Shown one piece after another: positions 1-7,284 of a stretch of DNA of 64,000 bases. The position numbers and the translations under genes were made by a program. Origin of the DNA: Streptomyces radicis. GTDB lineage: Bacteria; Actinomycetota; Actinomycetes; Streptomycetales; Streptomycetaceae. The notes under the pieces were generated by a model. It was not told the origin of the DNA. It was given only the letters and a program-made list of their open reading frames with translations, and ran no database searches. Numbering within the stretch: position 1 is the stretch's first letter; each line of letters opens with the position of its first letter. The stretch spans positions 1 through 64,000 of the forward strand of contig NZ_RBDY01000028.1 of NCBI RefSeq assembly GCF_003626575.1. Reading direction: 5' to 3'.

Positions 1-2
1 GC

Positions 3-113
3 GCCAGCCTGAGCCTCTACCAGGTCATCCGCGAGTTGCAGACGCTCCTCGCGGTCTGGACCGGCGCCTGCCCCACCTGTCACCGTGACATACCCACACC
101 CATACCAACCTGA
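3..113 (+). CDS. C-terminal fragment of an unidentified protein (cut by window edge)
   Basis: An open frame enters from the left edge and ends with TGA at 111-113, giving 36 residues. The first half looks like an amphipathic helix (YQVIRELQTLLAVW) and is followed by a CPTCH segment and a proline/threonine-rich tail. The helix suggests genuine coding, but no family is recognisable from so short a piece. It is convergent with the FUSC-type gene, whose stop lies 10 bp downstream. The start and function lie outside the window. Confidence 0.4.
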   Translation, partial: ASLSLYQVIRELQTLLAVWTGACPTCHRDIPTPIPT

Positions 114-123
114 CCAAGCACTA

Positions 124-1374
124 CTAGCGTCGGCGCGGGGCCGAGCTCCTGATGGCGCGTCTGCTCCTGCGGGCCACCCGCAGCGGGTAGCCGGCGATCC
201 GGCGCAGGCGCGGGAAGCGCTGGCGCTGCTGGCTCGCGGCGCGGTCCAGCTCCTCGGCCAGGTGCATCGACCGCTTGTCGATGTCCAACTCATCGAGCAT
301 CCGGTCCACTTCGGCCAGCAGGGAGCCATGGAGCTGCCACTGCTGTGGGTGTTCCTGGACGCGTTCGAGGAGCAGCCGCGCGACGTGTTCGCGGCTGACG
401 CGGGCGGCGTCGAGCTCGACGGCCAGGAACGCCTCGGCCTCGTCGGCCGCCGTGCTGACCTGGCTGGTGATCAGGGTCGCGAAGCTGTCGACGGCGCCCG
501 CGAGGTTGGCGAGCAGCTCCTGGAGGGCGGGGGCCACCTCGGGCGGGAACAGCGGCTCGTCGGCGCGGCGGGCGGCGAGGTCGCGCATCGTCTGGGTGAG
601 GGTGCGCAGGATGACCGCGCACACCTCGAGGGTGTCGAGCCCGGTGCGCAGCACGATGCGGGTGACCAGGGGTTCCTTGACCCTGGGGTTGAAGCGCAGA
701 CTCTCCTCCGCCTGGCTGATGGAGGCGTCCACCTGGGCGATGTCCTGGTCGAGGCGCCGGGCCTCGTTGAGCTTGGCGGAGACCCGCTGGACGGGGCTGC
801 GGCCCTGCTCGGCCTCCTCGCTGAGCCTGCGCAGCAGCTCGCGCATGCGCCGCGCCTGCTCCTCGATGTCCTCGCCCGCGGAGCCGACCCAGAGGGGCGG
901 CACGAAGATGATGTTGAACAGCAGCCCGACGACGGCGCCGATCACCGTTTCCACGACGCGGTCGAGCGCGGTGGCGGTCACCTGGGCGACGCCCAGGACG
1001 AGCATCGCGCTGATCGCCACCTCGGGGACGAACTCGCTCACCCGCACCAGGTGACCGATCGAGAGCGACGTCAGGATCAGCAGGGCGAGGCTCCACCAGC
1101 TGAGGCCGACCAGGGCGCTGAACGCGGTGGCGATGAGGACGCCCGCGATCACGGAGTTCACGCGGCGGATGCCGGTGGTGATCGTGGCGAAGAGGGTGAC
1201 CTGGACGACCAGGAGCGCGGTCAGGGGCGCGAGCAGGGGCGCCTCGACGTCGGTCACCCAGAGGGCGACGATGTAGGAGATGGTCGCGGCGGCCGTCGAG
1301 CGGAGCGTCTGGATCACCACGGGCTCGTTGCTCCGTTTGACCAGATCGGCAAGCTGCTCGGGTACCTCCCGCAT
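124..1374 (-). CDS. FUSC/aromatic acid exporter-like membrane protein
   Basis: The 416-residue protein has about six hydrophobic segments in its first 165 residues (roughly 30-50, 50-70, 74-92, 93-111, 118-136, 142-163). A long charged, helical, probably cytoplasmic half follows (165-416). This layout of a membrane half joined to a coiled-coil-rich soluble half is typical of the FUSC / aromatic acid exporter (ArAE) group, whose members are proposed to export small aromatic acids. The substrate cannot be read from sequence. The gene stands alone on the minus strand, downstream of the small TTA-codon gene at 1446-1727 and 71 bp from it, so the two may be co-transcribed. The ATG at 1374 fits the family's usual short cytoplasmic N-terminus. 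Family assignment is fairly sure; the transport role is inferred. Confidence 0.75.
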   Translation of the reverse strand: MREVPEQLADLVKRSNEPVVIQTLRSTAAATISYIVALWVTDVEAPLLAPLTALLVVQVTLFATITTGIRRVNSVIAGVLIATAFSALVGLSWWSLALLILTSLSIGHLVRVSEFVPEVAISAMLVLGVAQVTATALDRVVETVIGAVVGLLFNIIFVPPLWVGSAGEDIEEQARRMRELLRRLSEEAEQGRSPVQRVSAKLNEARRLDQDIAQVDASISQAEESLRFNPRVKEPLVTRIVLRTGLDTLEVCAVILRTLTQTMRDLAARRADEPLFPPEVAPALQELLANLAGAVDSFATLITSQVSTAADEAEAFLAVELDAARVSREHVARLLLERVQEHPQQWQLHGSLLAEVDRMLDELDIDKRSMHLAEELDRAASQQRQRFPRLRRIAGYPLRVARRSRRAIRSSAPRRR

Positions 1375-1445
1375 GCGCGGCCCCTTTCACTCCGGTCGCA
1401 CGCCACGACCCCGGCTCGTGAAAAAGATGTCACTCCGCGCCGCGA

Positions 1446-1727
1446 TCACCGGTGAACCGCGCCCGCGTCGCGCGTCCATGGCCACTCCCGCGGCCTCCTG
1501 ATCGTGTCCATGCCCATCGCCATGAGCGTGAGCATCTCGCTCTGCACCTCGGGCGTGAACAGCTCCTGCTCCTGCGCGGTGAGCGAGAGGCCGGGCGCGA
1601 GCGCCGACCCCGCGCCCCGGCAGACGGTGAACGCCCGCATTAACACGATGAACTGATCCGGCGCCAACCTGCTTCGCAGCGCCTCCACATACAGCTCCAG
1701 CTGTGCCCGACCCGTGTCTGTGTCCAT
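1446..1727 (-). CDS. small hypothetical protein with a TTA codon
   Basis: The 93-residue protein is mostly helical by appearance and has no recognisable domain. It has a Leu-rich N-terminal half and an Arg/Trp-rich tail. Codon 29 (positions 1643-1641 read on the minus strand) is TTA. In Streptomyces this codon is rare and is read by the developmentally controlled bldA tRNA, so translation may be restricted to late growth. The gene lies just upstream of, and on the same strand as, the FUSC-type transporter. High third-position GC supports coding, but the start ATG at 1727 is only the most upstream candidate. Confidence 0.6.
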   Translation of the reverse strand: MDTDTGRAQLELYVEALRSRLAPDQFIVLMRAFTVCRGAGSALAPGLSLTAQEQELFTPEVQSEMLTLMAMGMDTIRRPREWPWTRDAGAVHR

Positions 1728-1825
1728 GGGCTCTATCGTGCGGCGCGCGGGGCGCGGTGGGAAGGTCGCCTCGGGTGCGCCGAATTGGGTCGCCGTACGG
1801 GTGTGCGGGGGACTACGGTGCTCAT

Positions 1826-2557
1826 GTGGCGAAGCTCAATCAGATCATCGCGGTGGAGAAGGGCGTCAAGTCCAAGGTGCAGCAGGACCTGGCGGGGGTG
1901 CATCACGGGCTGACGAAGCCCGCGCTGCTGGCCGGGATCTCGCGGACGTACCAGCCGAAGGACGAGGAGGGCGAGCAGCTGCCGCCCGAGTCCACGCGCG
2001 TGCAGGTCAAGGCGGAGGACGTGCTCCGCGAGTCCGCGAAGACGCTCACCCGGCTGTTCGACGTGACCGCCACCAAGGACTGGGCGAACCGGACGGCGAG
2101 CGCCGATGTGACCGTGGACGGGCAGCCGTTGCTGCGCGATGTGCCGGTGGCGTATCTGCTGTTCCTGGAGAAGCAGTTGGGCGAGCTCGGCGCGTTCCTG
2201 CGGAAGCTGCCGGTGCTCGACGCCGCGGAGTCCTGGACGCTCGACGGCTCGACGGACTGGTGGAGGACGGACGTCGTGCGCACGGTCAGGACCAAGAAGG
2301 TCCCGCGCAACCATGTGAAGGCGGAGGCGACCGAGAAGCACCCGGCGCAGGTCGAGGTGTACTACGAGGACATCCCCGTCGGGTACTGGACGACCGTCAA
2401 GTTCTCCGGCGCGCTGCCCGCCCGCCGGGTGAACGAGCTGCTGGAGCGGATCGAGAAGCTTCAGCAGGCGGTGAAGTTCGCCCGGGAGGAGGCCAACGGC
2501 ATGGAGGTCACCGACCAGCGGGTGGGCGACGCCATATTCGGCTATCTGTTCAGCTGA
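1826..2557 (+). CDS. conserved actinobacterial protein of unknown function (possibly DUF7873)
   Basis: The frame is open further upstream, but a GTG at 1826 lies 6 nt after a TACGGT -10-like hexamer (1814-1819), the spacing of leaderless Streptomyces genes. It gives a 243-residue soluble protein. Its opening, AKLNQIIAVEKG, followed by helical lysine/glutamate-rich segments, is reminiscent of an uncharacterised family found in actinomycetes and their phages (I believe DUF7873, recalled from memory only). No catalytic motif, signal peptide or membrane segment is visible. The promoter of the downstream tRNA-like RNA overlaps its stop codon. Function is unknown. Confidence 0.75.
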   Translation: MAKLNQIIAVEKGVKSKVQQDLAGVHHGLTKPALLAGISRTYQPKDEEGEQLPPESTRVQVKAEDVLRESAKTLTRLFDVTATKDWANRTASADVTVDGQPLLRDVPVAYLLFLEKQLGELGAFLRKLPVLDAAESWTLDGSTDWWRTDVVRTVRTKKVPRNHVKAEATEKHPAQVEVYYEDIPVGYWTTVKFSGALPARRVNELLERIEKLQQAVKFAREEANGMEVTDQRVGDAIFGYLFS

Positions 2558-2583
2558 CGCGTCCGACGGCGAGCGGATAGTCT
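2554..2583 (+). promoter_or_regulatory. predicted promoter of the permuted tRNA-like RNA
   Basis: CTGACG (2554-2559), an 18-nt spacer and TAGTCT (2578-2583) resemble a housekeeping -35/-10 pair. It begins on the stop codon of the preceding gene and would start transcription near 2590, just ahead of the structured non-coding region. No coding frame follows that would otherwise need this promoter. Confidence 0.5.
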
Positions 2584-2591
2584 TTCCATCT

Positions 2592-2660
2592 CCCCGGCGG
2601 CCGCGTTCGGCGCGTGCGGCCGGGGTGCGCCTGAGGAGCGCAAGCTGACGCTGAAGCTTG
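2592..2660 (+). other. two stem-loops in the leader of the tRNA-like RNA
   Basis: The first hairpin pairs CCCCGG (2592-2597) with CCGGGG (2620-2625) and, after a 3-nt bulge, CCGC (2601-2604) with GCGG (2616-2619). The second pairs CAAGCT (2641-2646) with AGCTTG (2655-2660). Both lie between the predicted promoter and the tRNA-like core. They may be part of one longer transcript, or the 5' end of a precursor that is trimmed off. No convincing gene is visible in 2558-2931. Confidence 0.4.
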
Positions 2661-2727
2661 TCATGAGGACATCAATCTCAGACTCTCGCTCCAGACTCAG
2701 CATCCCGTCCATCGCCCGGGCGACCGG

Positions 2728-2830
2728 ACGCGGGCAGAAGCGTCGAGATTGCCGGTTCGAATCCGGCCCGCCGCGCCACACGCGGCGGTGGCTCAAAGGC
2801 AGAGCACGCGCTGGGCACTGACCCGCCTCA
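2728..2830 (+). ncRNA. circularly permuted tRNA-like RNA, candidate bacterial Y RNA (YrlA)
   Basis: A canonical T-arm (2751-2767, GCCGG stem with TTCGAAT loop) is followed by the acceptor 3' strand CCGCCGC (2768-2774), a discriminator G and CCA (2776-2778). Only three bases later comes the exact complement GCGGCGG (2782-2788), then T8-G9 and a canonical D-arm (2791-2805: GCTC/GAGC stem, loop AAAGGCA with G18-G19) and A26. The halves are thus in permuted order. Where an anticodon arm should be, the flanks pair instead: GCGGG 2730-2734 with CCCGC 2822-2826, and 2739-2745 with 2807-2812 around one bulge, separated by an asymmetric internal loop. This matches the known design of YrlA RNAs, tRNA mimics that bind the Ro60 orthologue Rsr through their stem. 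No TROVE/Rsr gene is in the window. The tRNA-like permutation is seen directly; the Y RNA identity is inferred. Confidence 0.65.
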
Positions 2831-2864
2831 TGAACAGCCGGGGCGTGCCACGGACGGATCCACA

Positions 2865-2896
2865 GGGGCCCGGGGTTTGGCTAGACCCCGGGTCCC
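2865..2896. terminator. strong GC hairpin, probable bidirectional terminator
   Basis: GGGGCCCGGGGT (2865-2876) pairs with ACCCCGGGTCCC (2885-2896) over 12 bp with one G-U pair and an 8-nt loop. It lies 35 bp after the tRNA-like core and 36 bp beyond the stop of the minus-strand Excalibur gene, so it could end both transcripts. There is no T-tract, as is usual in Streptomyces. Confidence 0.65.
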
Positions 2897-2931
2897 ACCT
2901 CATGTCTCATCTCATGCCGTGGCCCGCGCGG

Positions 2932-3366
2932 CTACTCGCAGCCGACGCCGTCCCCGTCCCGGTCCAGATGGCGGCCATAGCCGGGGTCGCCCGCGTACAC
3001 GGGCGCGGCACCGGCGTCGCGCGCCGCGTCGCAGTTCTCGTAGTACACGCTCGAAGGCGCCTCGGGCTCCTCGTCCCCGCCCCCCGACCCGTTGTCGTCG
3101 GCGACCGGCGGCGCGGTCACGGTGGCCGTGGCGGTGACCGTCTCGGTGGTGGTGACCGTGGGCGCGGGCTCGGGGTCGGGCCGCGGCTCCGGCTCGGCGG
3201 TGGCCGTGACGGTGGCGGTCACGGTGGCCGTGGGTATCGGCTCCGCGGCGCTCTCCTCGGCCGCGCCCTCCCCCGAGGCGCCGATCCCGATCCCCAGGAA
3301 CCCCGCGACGAGCAGCGCGGGAATGACGAAGCGCTTGCGGCCCCAGCGCGGCGTATGTGCGTTCAT
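2932..3366 (-). CDS. secreted or membrane-anchored Excalibur-domain protein
   Basis: The 144-residue protein starts with basic residues and a hydrophobic stretch (about 12-30, FVIPALLVAGFLGIGIGA), a signal anchor or signal peptide. Residues 40-95 are low complexity, with alternating Thr-Val-Thr-Ala units broken by a Pro/Glu-rich linker. The DNA of this stretch (about 3110-3240) is correspondingly repetitive. The C-terminus (about 105-144) contains YENCDAARDAGAAPV and ends DRDGDGVGCE. This is the Excalibur extracellular calcium-binding motif with its two cysteines. The likely location is outside the membrane with the repeat as a cell-wall-spanning spacer. The ligand and role are unknown. The gene is monocistronic. 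Confidence 0.85.
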   Translation of the reverse strand: MNAHTPRWGRKRFVIPALLVAGFLGIGIGASGEGAAEESAAEPIPTATVTATVTATAEPEPRPDPEPAPTVTTTETVTATATVTAPPVADDNGSGGGDEEPEAPSSVYYENCDAARDAGAAPVYAGDPGYGRHLDRDGDGVGCE

Positions 3367-3500
3367 CGTGTCGTCCTCCCCTTGGTGAGGGAGTAAGTGT
3401 GATGGATTGGTGGGGCAGTTCGTCAGATTTTCGGGAAACTGATGCGCCGGGGGCGGGTGGGGCGTGCCGAGGCGCCCGGTGAGGGCGGGAGGATGGGGGG

Positions 3501-4139
3501 ATGCGGATGGAGGCGATCAGCTGGGAGCGGCTCACCGGGGAGCTGGTGGACCGGGTGGCGGGGATGACCGGGGAGTGGGCGCGCGTGGTGATCGACGGTG
3601 CGCCCGTCGCCGGGGGCGCGGCGCTGGCCGACGGCATGGCGCGGGAGCTGCGGCTGCGCGGGCGCGAGGCGCTTGTGGTGGCGGCCGCGGGCTTTCTGCG
3701 GGCGGCGTCGCTGCGGTACGAGTACGGCAAGCGGGACGCCGACGCCCATCTCGACCTGTGGCTCGACGAACGGGCGCTGTGGCGCGAGGTGTTCACGCCG
3801 TTGGACCCCGGCGGCAGCGGCCGGGTGCTGCCCGACCTGTGGGACCCCGAGCGGGACCGGGCCACCCGCAGCCCCTATGTCGAGCTGCCGCCCGGCGGCG
3901 TTCTCCTGCTGCACGGTACGTTCCTGCTGGGGCGTTGGTTCCCGGCGGACCTGTCCGTGCATCTGAGCCTGTCGCCCGGCGCGCTCGGGCGGCGTACCCC
4001 CGAGGACGAACGCTGGACGCTGCCCGCCTTCGCACGGTACGAGCGCGAGACCGCCCCCGCGGAGCGCGCGGACGTCGTCGTGCGCGCCGACGACCCGAAG
4101 CGGCCCGCCTGGGCGCCGGGCCCCGACGCCCCTTCCTGA
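3501..4139 (+). CDS. uridine kinase-like protein with degenerate P-loop
   Basis: The 212-residue protein has the layout of the small uridine kinase/phosphoribulokinase-like NTPases common in actinomycetes: a beta strand into a P-loop position (VVIDGAPVAGG, about residues 32-42), an acidic segment near 75-85 (KRDADAHLDLW), and a strand LLLHGTFLLGRWFP (about 134-147). The P-loop is abnormal: the GxxxxGK[ST] lysine and Ser/Thr are replaced by GGA, so ATP binding by the usual mechanism is doubtful. The start ATG at 3501 (or 3507, in frame) follows a purine-rich GGGAGGATGGGGGG. The gene appears monocistronic. It could be a pseudoenzyme; the fold assignment is fairly good, the activity uncertain. 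Confidence 0.7.
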   Translation: MRMEAISWERLTGELVDRVAGMTGEWARVVIDGAPVAGGAALADGMARELRLRGREALVVAAAGFLRAASLRYEYGKRDADAHLDLWLDERALWREVFTPLDPGGSGRVLPDLWDPERDRATRSPYVELPPGGVLLLHGTFLLGRWFPADLSVHLSLSPGALGRRTPEDERWTLPAFARYERETAPAERADVVVRADDPKRPAWAPGPDAPS

Positions 4140-4251
4140 CCGAATCCTCATGCGACGGGGGGCGTTGGGTGACGAACGGCTGCCGCACGGCGACGAACCT
4201 GCAACACTGGGTGTCCGCACGATCGGCGGACAGTGACAGGGGCGGTGGCTG

Positions 4252-4692
4252 GTGGACGAGTCGGGAAAGCCGTACACCACGGACGAGGTGCTGCACGCGG
4301 TGGCGTTGATCCAGGCGCACCTCGCGGAGGACGAGGAGGCGGTGCAGGCCCTCCAGGACGAGACGGAGGAGAGCGCCCGCCAGTGCGCGCGGTCGATGTT
4401 CGCGCTGGCCCATGTCATCGTCTTCGGGCAGATCATCCCCGAGATGTGGGTGATCAAGCAGAATCTCGACTTCGGCCACACCAGCCGGGTGCCCGAGCTG
4501 AACCTCGCGATCCACGTGCTCAAGCGCATGGAGGAGCGCATCGGCCTCGCCCATGTGCACCCGGTGGTGGGCGCGCTGTCAGCGGGCGACGTGATGGACC
4601 TGATCATCCAGTGCACCGGCACGCGGATGGAGGACGTGCCGAGCTTCCTCGACACGGTGCGCGAACGGGCGCTGCGCACCGCCCAGTTCTGA
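4252..4692 (+). CDS. conserved hypothetical protein
   Basis: The 146-residue soluble, largely helical protein begins with GTG at 4252 (VDESGKPYTTDEVL). Cysteine 48 lies in a helical QCARSMFALAHVIVFGQ segment, and MWVIKQNLDFGHTSRVPELN follows mid-protein. I do not recognise a named domain. It lies about 110 bp after the kinase-like gene and ends 15 bp before the convergent alcohol dehydrogenase. Coding is well supported by codon use; function is unknown. Confidence 0.65.
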   Translation: MDESGKPYTTDEVLHAVALIQAHLAEDEEAVQALQDETEESARQCARSMFALAHVIVFGQIIPEMWVIKQNLDFGHTSRVPELNLAIHVLKRMEERIGLAHVHPVVGALSAGDVMDLIIQCTGTRMEDVPSFLDTVRERALRTAQF

Positions 4693-4707
4693 AGGCGGCG
4701 AGGGCCC

Positions 4708-5715
4708 TCAGGCGCCGGGCATCGTCAGCACGGCCGCCCCCGTGACGCGGTCGGCCGCGAGGTCGTCGAGTGCGGCGTCCGCGCGGTCGAACGGATACGG
4801 CATCACCGTCGTCCGCACCCCGTACCGCGCCGCAGCGGCCAGGAACTCCCGCCCGTCCTCCCGGGTGTTGGCCGTCACGCTGCGCACCGTGCGCTCCCGG
4901 AAGAGGTGCCGCTCGTAGTCGAGCGCCGGGATCTCCGAGAGGTAGATGCCCGCGATGCTCAGCGTGCCGCCCGCGTCCAGCGCCTCGAGGGCCACCGGCA
5001 CCAGGTCGCCCACCGGCGCGAACAGGATCGCCGCGTCCAGCGGCTCGGGCGGGCGGGCCGCCGCGTCCCCCGCCGAGGCCGCGCCGAGGTCAAGGGCGAG
5101 GCGCCGCGCCTCCCGCGAGCGCGTCAGCACGTGAACGCTGGCGCCCCGGCCGATCGCCACCTGCGCCGTGAGGTGCGCGGAGCCGCCGAACCCGTAGACG
5201 CCGAGCCGACCGCCCTCGGGCAGGTCGGCCCGCCGCAGCGCCCGGTACCCGATGATCCCGGCGCACAGCAGCGGCGCCAGCTCCTCGTCGGTGAACCCGT
5301 CGGGCAGCTCGTAGGCGTAGTCCGCGGGGACGGTGACGTACTCGGCGTAGCCGCCGTCCGCGTCCCAGCCGGTGTAGCGGGAGTGCGGGCAGAGGTTCTC
5401 CTGGCCGCGCGCGCAGAAGCGGCAGCGCCCGCACGTGTGCCGCAGCCAGGGAACGCCGACCCGGTCGCCCACCGCGTGCGCAGACGCCGCCGGGCCCGCC
5501 GCCACCACCTCGCCGACCACCTCGTGCCCCGGCACCACGCGGCTGCGGTGCGGCGGCAGGTCGCCGTCCCGCACATGCAGGTCCGTGCGGCACACGCCAC
5601 ACGTCCTGACGCGCACCAGCAGCTCGTCGTCCGCGGGCCGCGGCACCGGCAGCGTCACCGCCTCGAGCCGTCCCGGGGAGGGCACGACCCAGGCCCGCAT
5701 CGTCTCCGTCGCCAT
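4708..5715 (-). CDS. zinc-dependent alcohol dehydrogenase family protein
   Basis: A 335-residue medium-chain dehydrogenase/reductase. Catalytic zinc ligands are visible in CGVCRTDLHVRDG (about 35-47) and GHEVVG (about 61). The structural-zinc four-cysteine lobe follows as C-x2-C-x2-C-x7-C (about residues 92-106: CGRCRFCARGQENLC). The nucleotide-binding glycine motif is VYGFGGSAH (about 173-181). It should oxidise alcohols or reduce aldehydes with NAD(P); the substrate is unknown. The start was chosen at ATG 5715, which places the usual first strand (MRAWVV) near the N-terminus, although the frame is open far upstream inside the next gene. The neighbouring WGR gene lies 35 bp upstream on the same strand, so they could be co-transcribed. 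Confidence 0.9.
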   Translation of the reverse strand: MATETMRAWVVPSPGRLEAVTLPVPRPADDELLVRVRTCGVCRTDLHVRDGDLPPHRSRVVPGHEVVGEVVAAGPAASAHAVGDRVGVPWLRHTCGRCRFCARGQENLCPHSRYTGWDADGGYAEYVTVPADYAYELPDGFTDEELAPLLCAGIIGYRALRRADLPEGGRLGVYGFGGSAHLTAQVAIGRGASVHVLTRSREARRLALDLGAASAGDAAARPPEPLDAAILFAPVGDLVPVALEALDAGGTLSIAGIYLSEIPALDYERHLFRERTVRSVTANTREDGREFLAAAARYGVRTTVMPYPFDRADAALDDLAADRVTGAAVLTMPGA

Positions 5716-5750
5716 GGGGTCACCGTAGCGTCGCGGGGACCGGCGGGGCG

Positions 5751-7181
5751 TCAGGCCAGGCGCCGTATCTCGCCACGCACCCGGTAGAACCCGCCCGATG
5801 ACGCGTGCAACTCGTCCACCACGTAACGCGCCCCTGGCTGGCGGATGTGCCGGGGGAACTGGACGTTCCACTCGGGGCGGTACCCGGAGGTGATCACGCG
5901 CATCCGCAGCCGCGCGCCCTCCTGCACGCACTCCACGACCACCCCGCCGCTCGGCGCCGCCGCGACCGTCTCGACCGCCGCGCCCGGGGCGTATGTCGGC
6001 AGCGCCGCCGCCGACTTGATGTCCACGGCCTCGGGCACCGTCCCGGCCTTGGCCGCCTCGATCGCCGCGTCGCTCGCGTCCACGCAGGCCAGCGAGCCGT
6101 CGGTGGTCACCACGAAGAGCTGCTCGTCCAGATACTGCATCGACAGGGCCGAGCCCGCGCCCGTGCCCAGCTTCCACAGCCGGGTGCCGTCCTGCGCGAA
6201 GCAGTAGATCGAGGAGGCGTAGTCCCCCGCGAACACGTACCTGCCGTCGGGCGCCGCCGCGCACGAGTACACCACCGAGTCGCAGGCGTACGTCGCCTCG
6301 ATCCGCCCGGTCGCCTTCGAAAGGCGCTGCACCACCTTCCTGTTGGTGCCCGCGTACACCGCGTCGGCCTCCTGCCAGCCGAACAGCACCGAGCCGGTGG
6401 TCGGCGTGTGCCACAGCTCGCCGCTGCTGTCGGGGTAATACGCCGTCACGCCCCTGCTGTGCCCGTGGTACACCGCCGCGTCGTCCCGTCGCACCATCCA
6501 GGCGTGGTCGCCCCTGCCGCCGCGCGACCACTTCAGCTCGTCCTCGTGGTCGATGACGGTGAGCCCGCCCTGCCGGTCGGAGACGTGCAGCACGCCCTCG
6601 TGGATGTCGAGCCAGAAGATGTCCACGTCGTCCGCGATGTCGTACGCGGCGAACGGCAGCTTGGACGACAGGTCGTACACCGTGCCGTCGTCGCACCCCG
6701 CGTAGATCCAGAAGTCGTCCGCCACCAGGCACTTGACCCCGTCGGGCAGCGAGTACCTGGCCAGCACCTCGCCGTCGTGCGCCAGCGTGTAGACGTCGCC
6801 GCTCTGATTGCCCACCCAGCAGCGGTCGCGGTCGATGTGGATGCCGAACGCCGCCGTGCCCGTGCGGAACCGCCACAGCACCGGCGCCACCGCCCGCGCC
6901 GTCGAGGGCGCCGAGACCACCTGACGGCGCGTCACCGAGCGGGCCTGGCGGTGGCCGGGCACCGCCAGCGCGTACCCCTTGCGGACCTTCTCGTCTATCT
7001 TCCGGTTCGCCGCCGCCCGCGCCTTGGCCACCGTCGCGAACGACGTCGTCTTCGACTGCCCCGCGGCGCCGATCCGCCCGTAACGGACCGTCACCGCCGC
7101 CCCGTGCACCGAGACCTCGTAGAACTTGTGCGCGCCGCCGCCCTCTTCGGAGAGCTCCAGATACGTCGTGGCCTCGGGCAC
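5751..7181 (-). CDS. WGR-domain beta-propeller protein
   Basis: GTG at 7181 with AAGGAG 7-8 nt upstream gives a 476-residue protein. Residues 1-85 form a WGR domain (TVRYGRIG at about 31-38, then SKTTSF and a lysine-rich helix), the DNA- or nucleic-acid-binding module first named from PARPs and MolR. After a basic linker, residues 105-400 contain repeated strands with GxVY/GxL and WxxxTG signatures, like a PQQ/WD-type seven-bladed propeller. The C-terminus is a small beta domain. No catalytic motif is evident, so it may be a scaffold or sensor. A promoter of the DNA-damage RecA-NDp type (7232-7254) precedes it and is arranged back to back with that of the PemK-like gene. A role in DNA damage response is inferred from these two facts. 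Confidence 0.85.
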   Translation of the reverse strand: MPEATTYLELSEEGGGAHKFYEVSVHGAAVTVRYGRIGAAGQSKTTSFATVAKARAAANRKIDEKVRKGYALAVPGHRQARSVTRRQVVSAPSTARAVAPVLWRFRTGTAAFGIHIDRDRCWVGNQSGDVYTLAHDGEVLARYSLPDGVKCLVADDFWIYAGCDDGTVYDLSSKLPFAAYDIADDVDIFWLDIHEGVLHVSDRQGGLTVIDHEDELKWSRGGRGDHAWMVRRDDAAVYHGHSRGVTAYYPDSSGELWHTPTTGSVLFGWQEADAVYAGTNRKVVQRLSKATGRIEATYACDSVVYSCAAAPDGRYVFAGDYASSIYCFAQDGTRLWKLGTGAGSALSMQYLDEQLFVVTTDGSLACVDASDAAIEAAKAGTVPEAVDIKSAAALPTYAPGAAVETVAAAPSGGVVVECVQEGARLRMRVITSGYRPEWNVQFPRHIRQPGARYVVDELHASSGGFYRVRGEIRRLA

Positions 7182-7231
7182 GGCAGACTCCTTCCCCCCT
7201 GACCCTGATGGCCCGGGATCACCTGCTCCGA

Positions 7232-7254
7232 ACGTTAGGCCCCGGCACTGACAG
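7232..7254 (-). promoter_or_regulatory. RecA-NDp/PafBC-type DNA damage promoter of the WGR gene
   Basis: Read on the minus strand, CTGTCAGTG (7254-7246) is followed by 8 nt and TAACGT (7237-7232), matching the mycobacterial motif tTGTCRGTg-N8-TAnnnT. Transcription would start near 7225, leaving a leader of about 45 nt with the ribosome site of the gene starting at 7181. Confidence 0.7.
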
Positions 7255-7284
7255 CGACCGTCGGAGGGCCCGCTCCAGGACCGT

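Noticed and set aside
2703..2778. Normal tRNA ending with CCA at 2778
   Set aside because: The T-arm and acceptor 3' strand are perfect, but no acceptor 5' strand, D-arm or anticodon arm exists upstream; the matching parts lie downstream in permuted order.
2741..2778. tRNA 3'-end attachment site left by an integrative element
   Set aside because: A duplicated tRNA 3' end was considered, but the complementary 5' half right after it and the flanking stem explain the sequence better, and no integrase gene is near.
2542..2796. Minus-strand frame of 84 codons over the tRNA-like region
   Set aside because: Its translation contains the PDSNRQS string that arises when tRNA T-arms are translated; not a protein.
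2782..2860. Normal tRNA starting at 2782
   Set aside because: Acceptor 5' strand and D-arm are present but no anticodon arm or T-arm follows.
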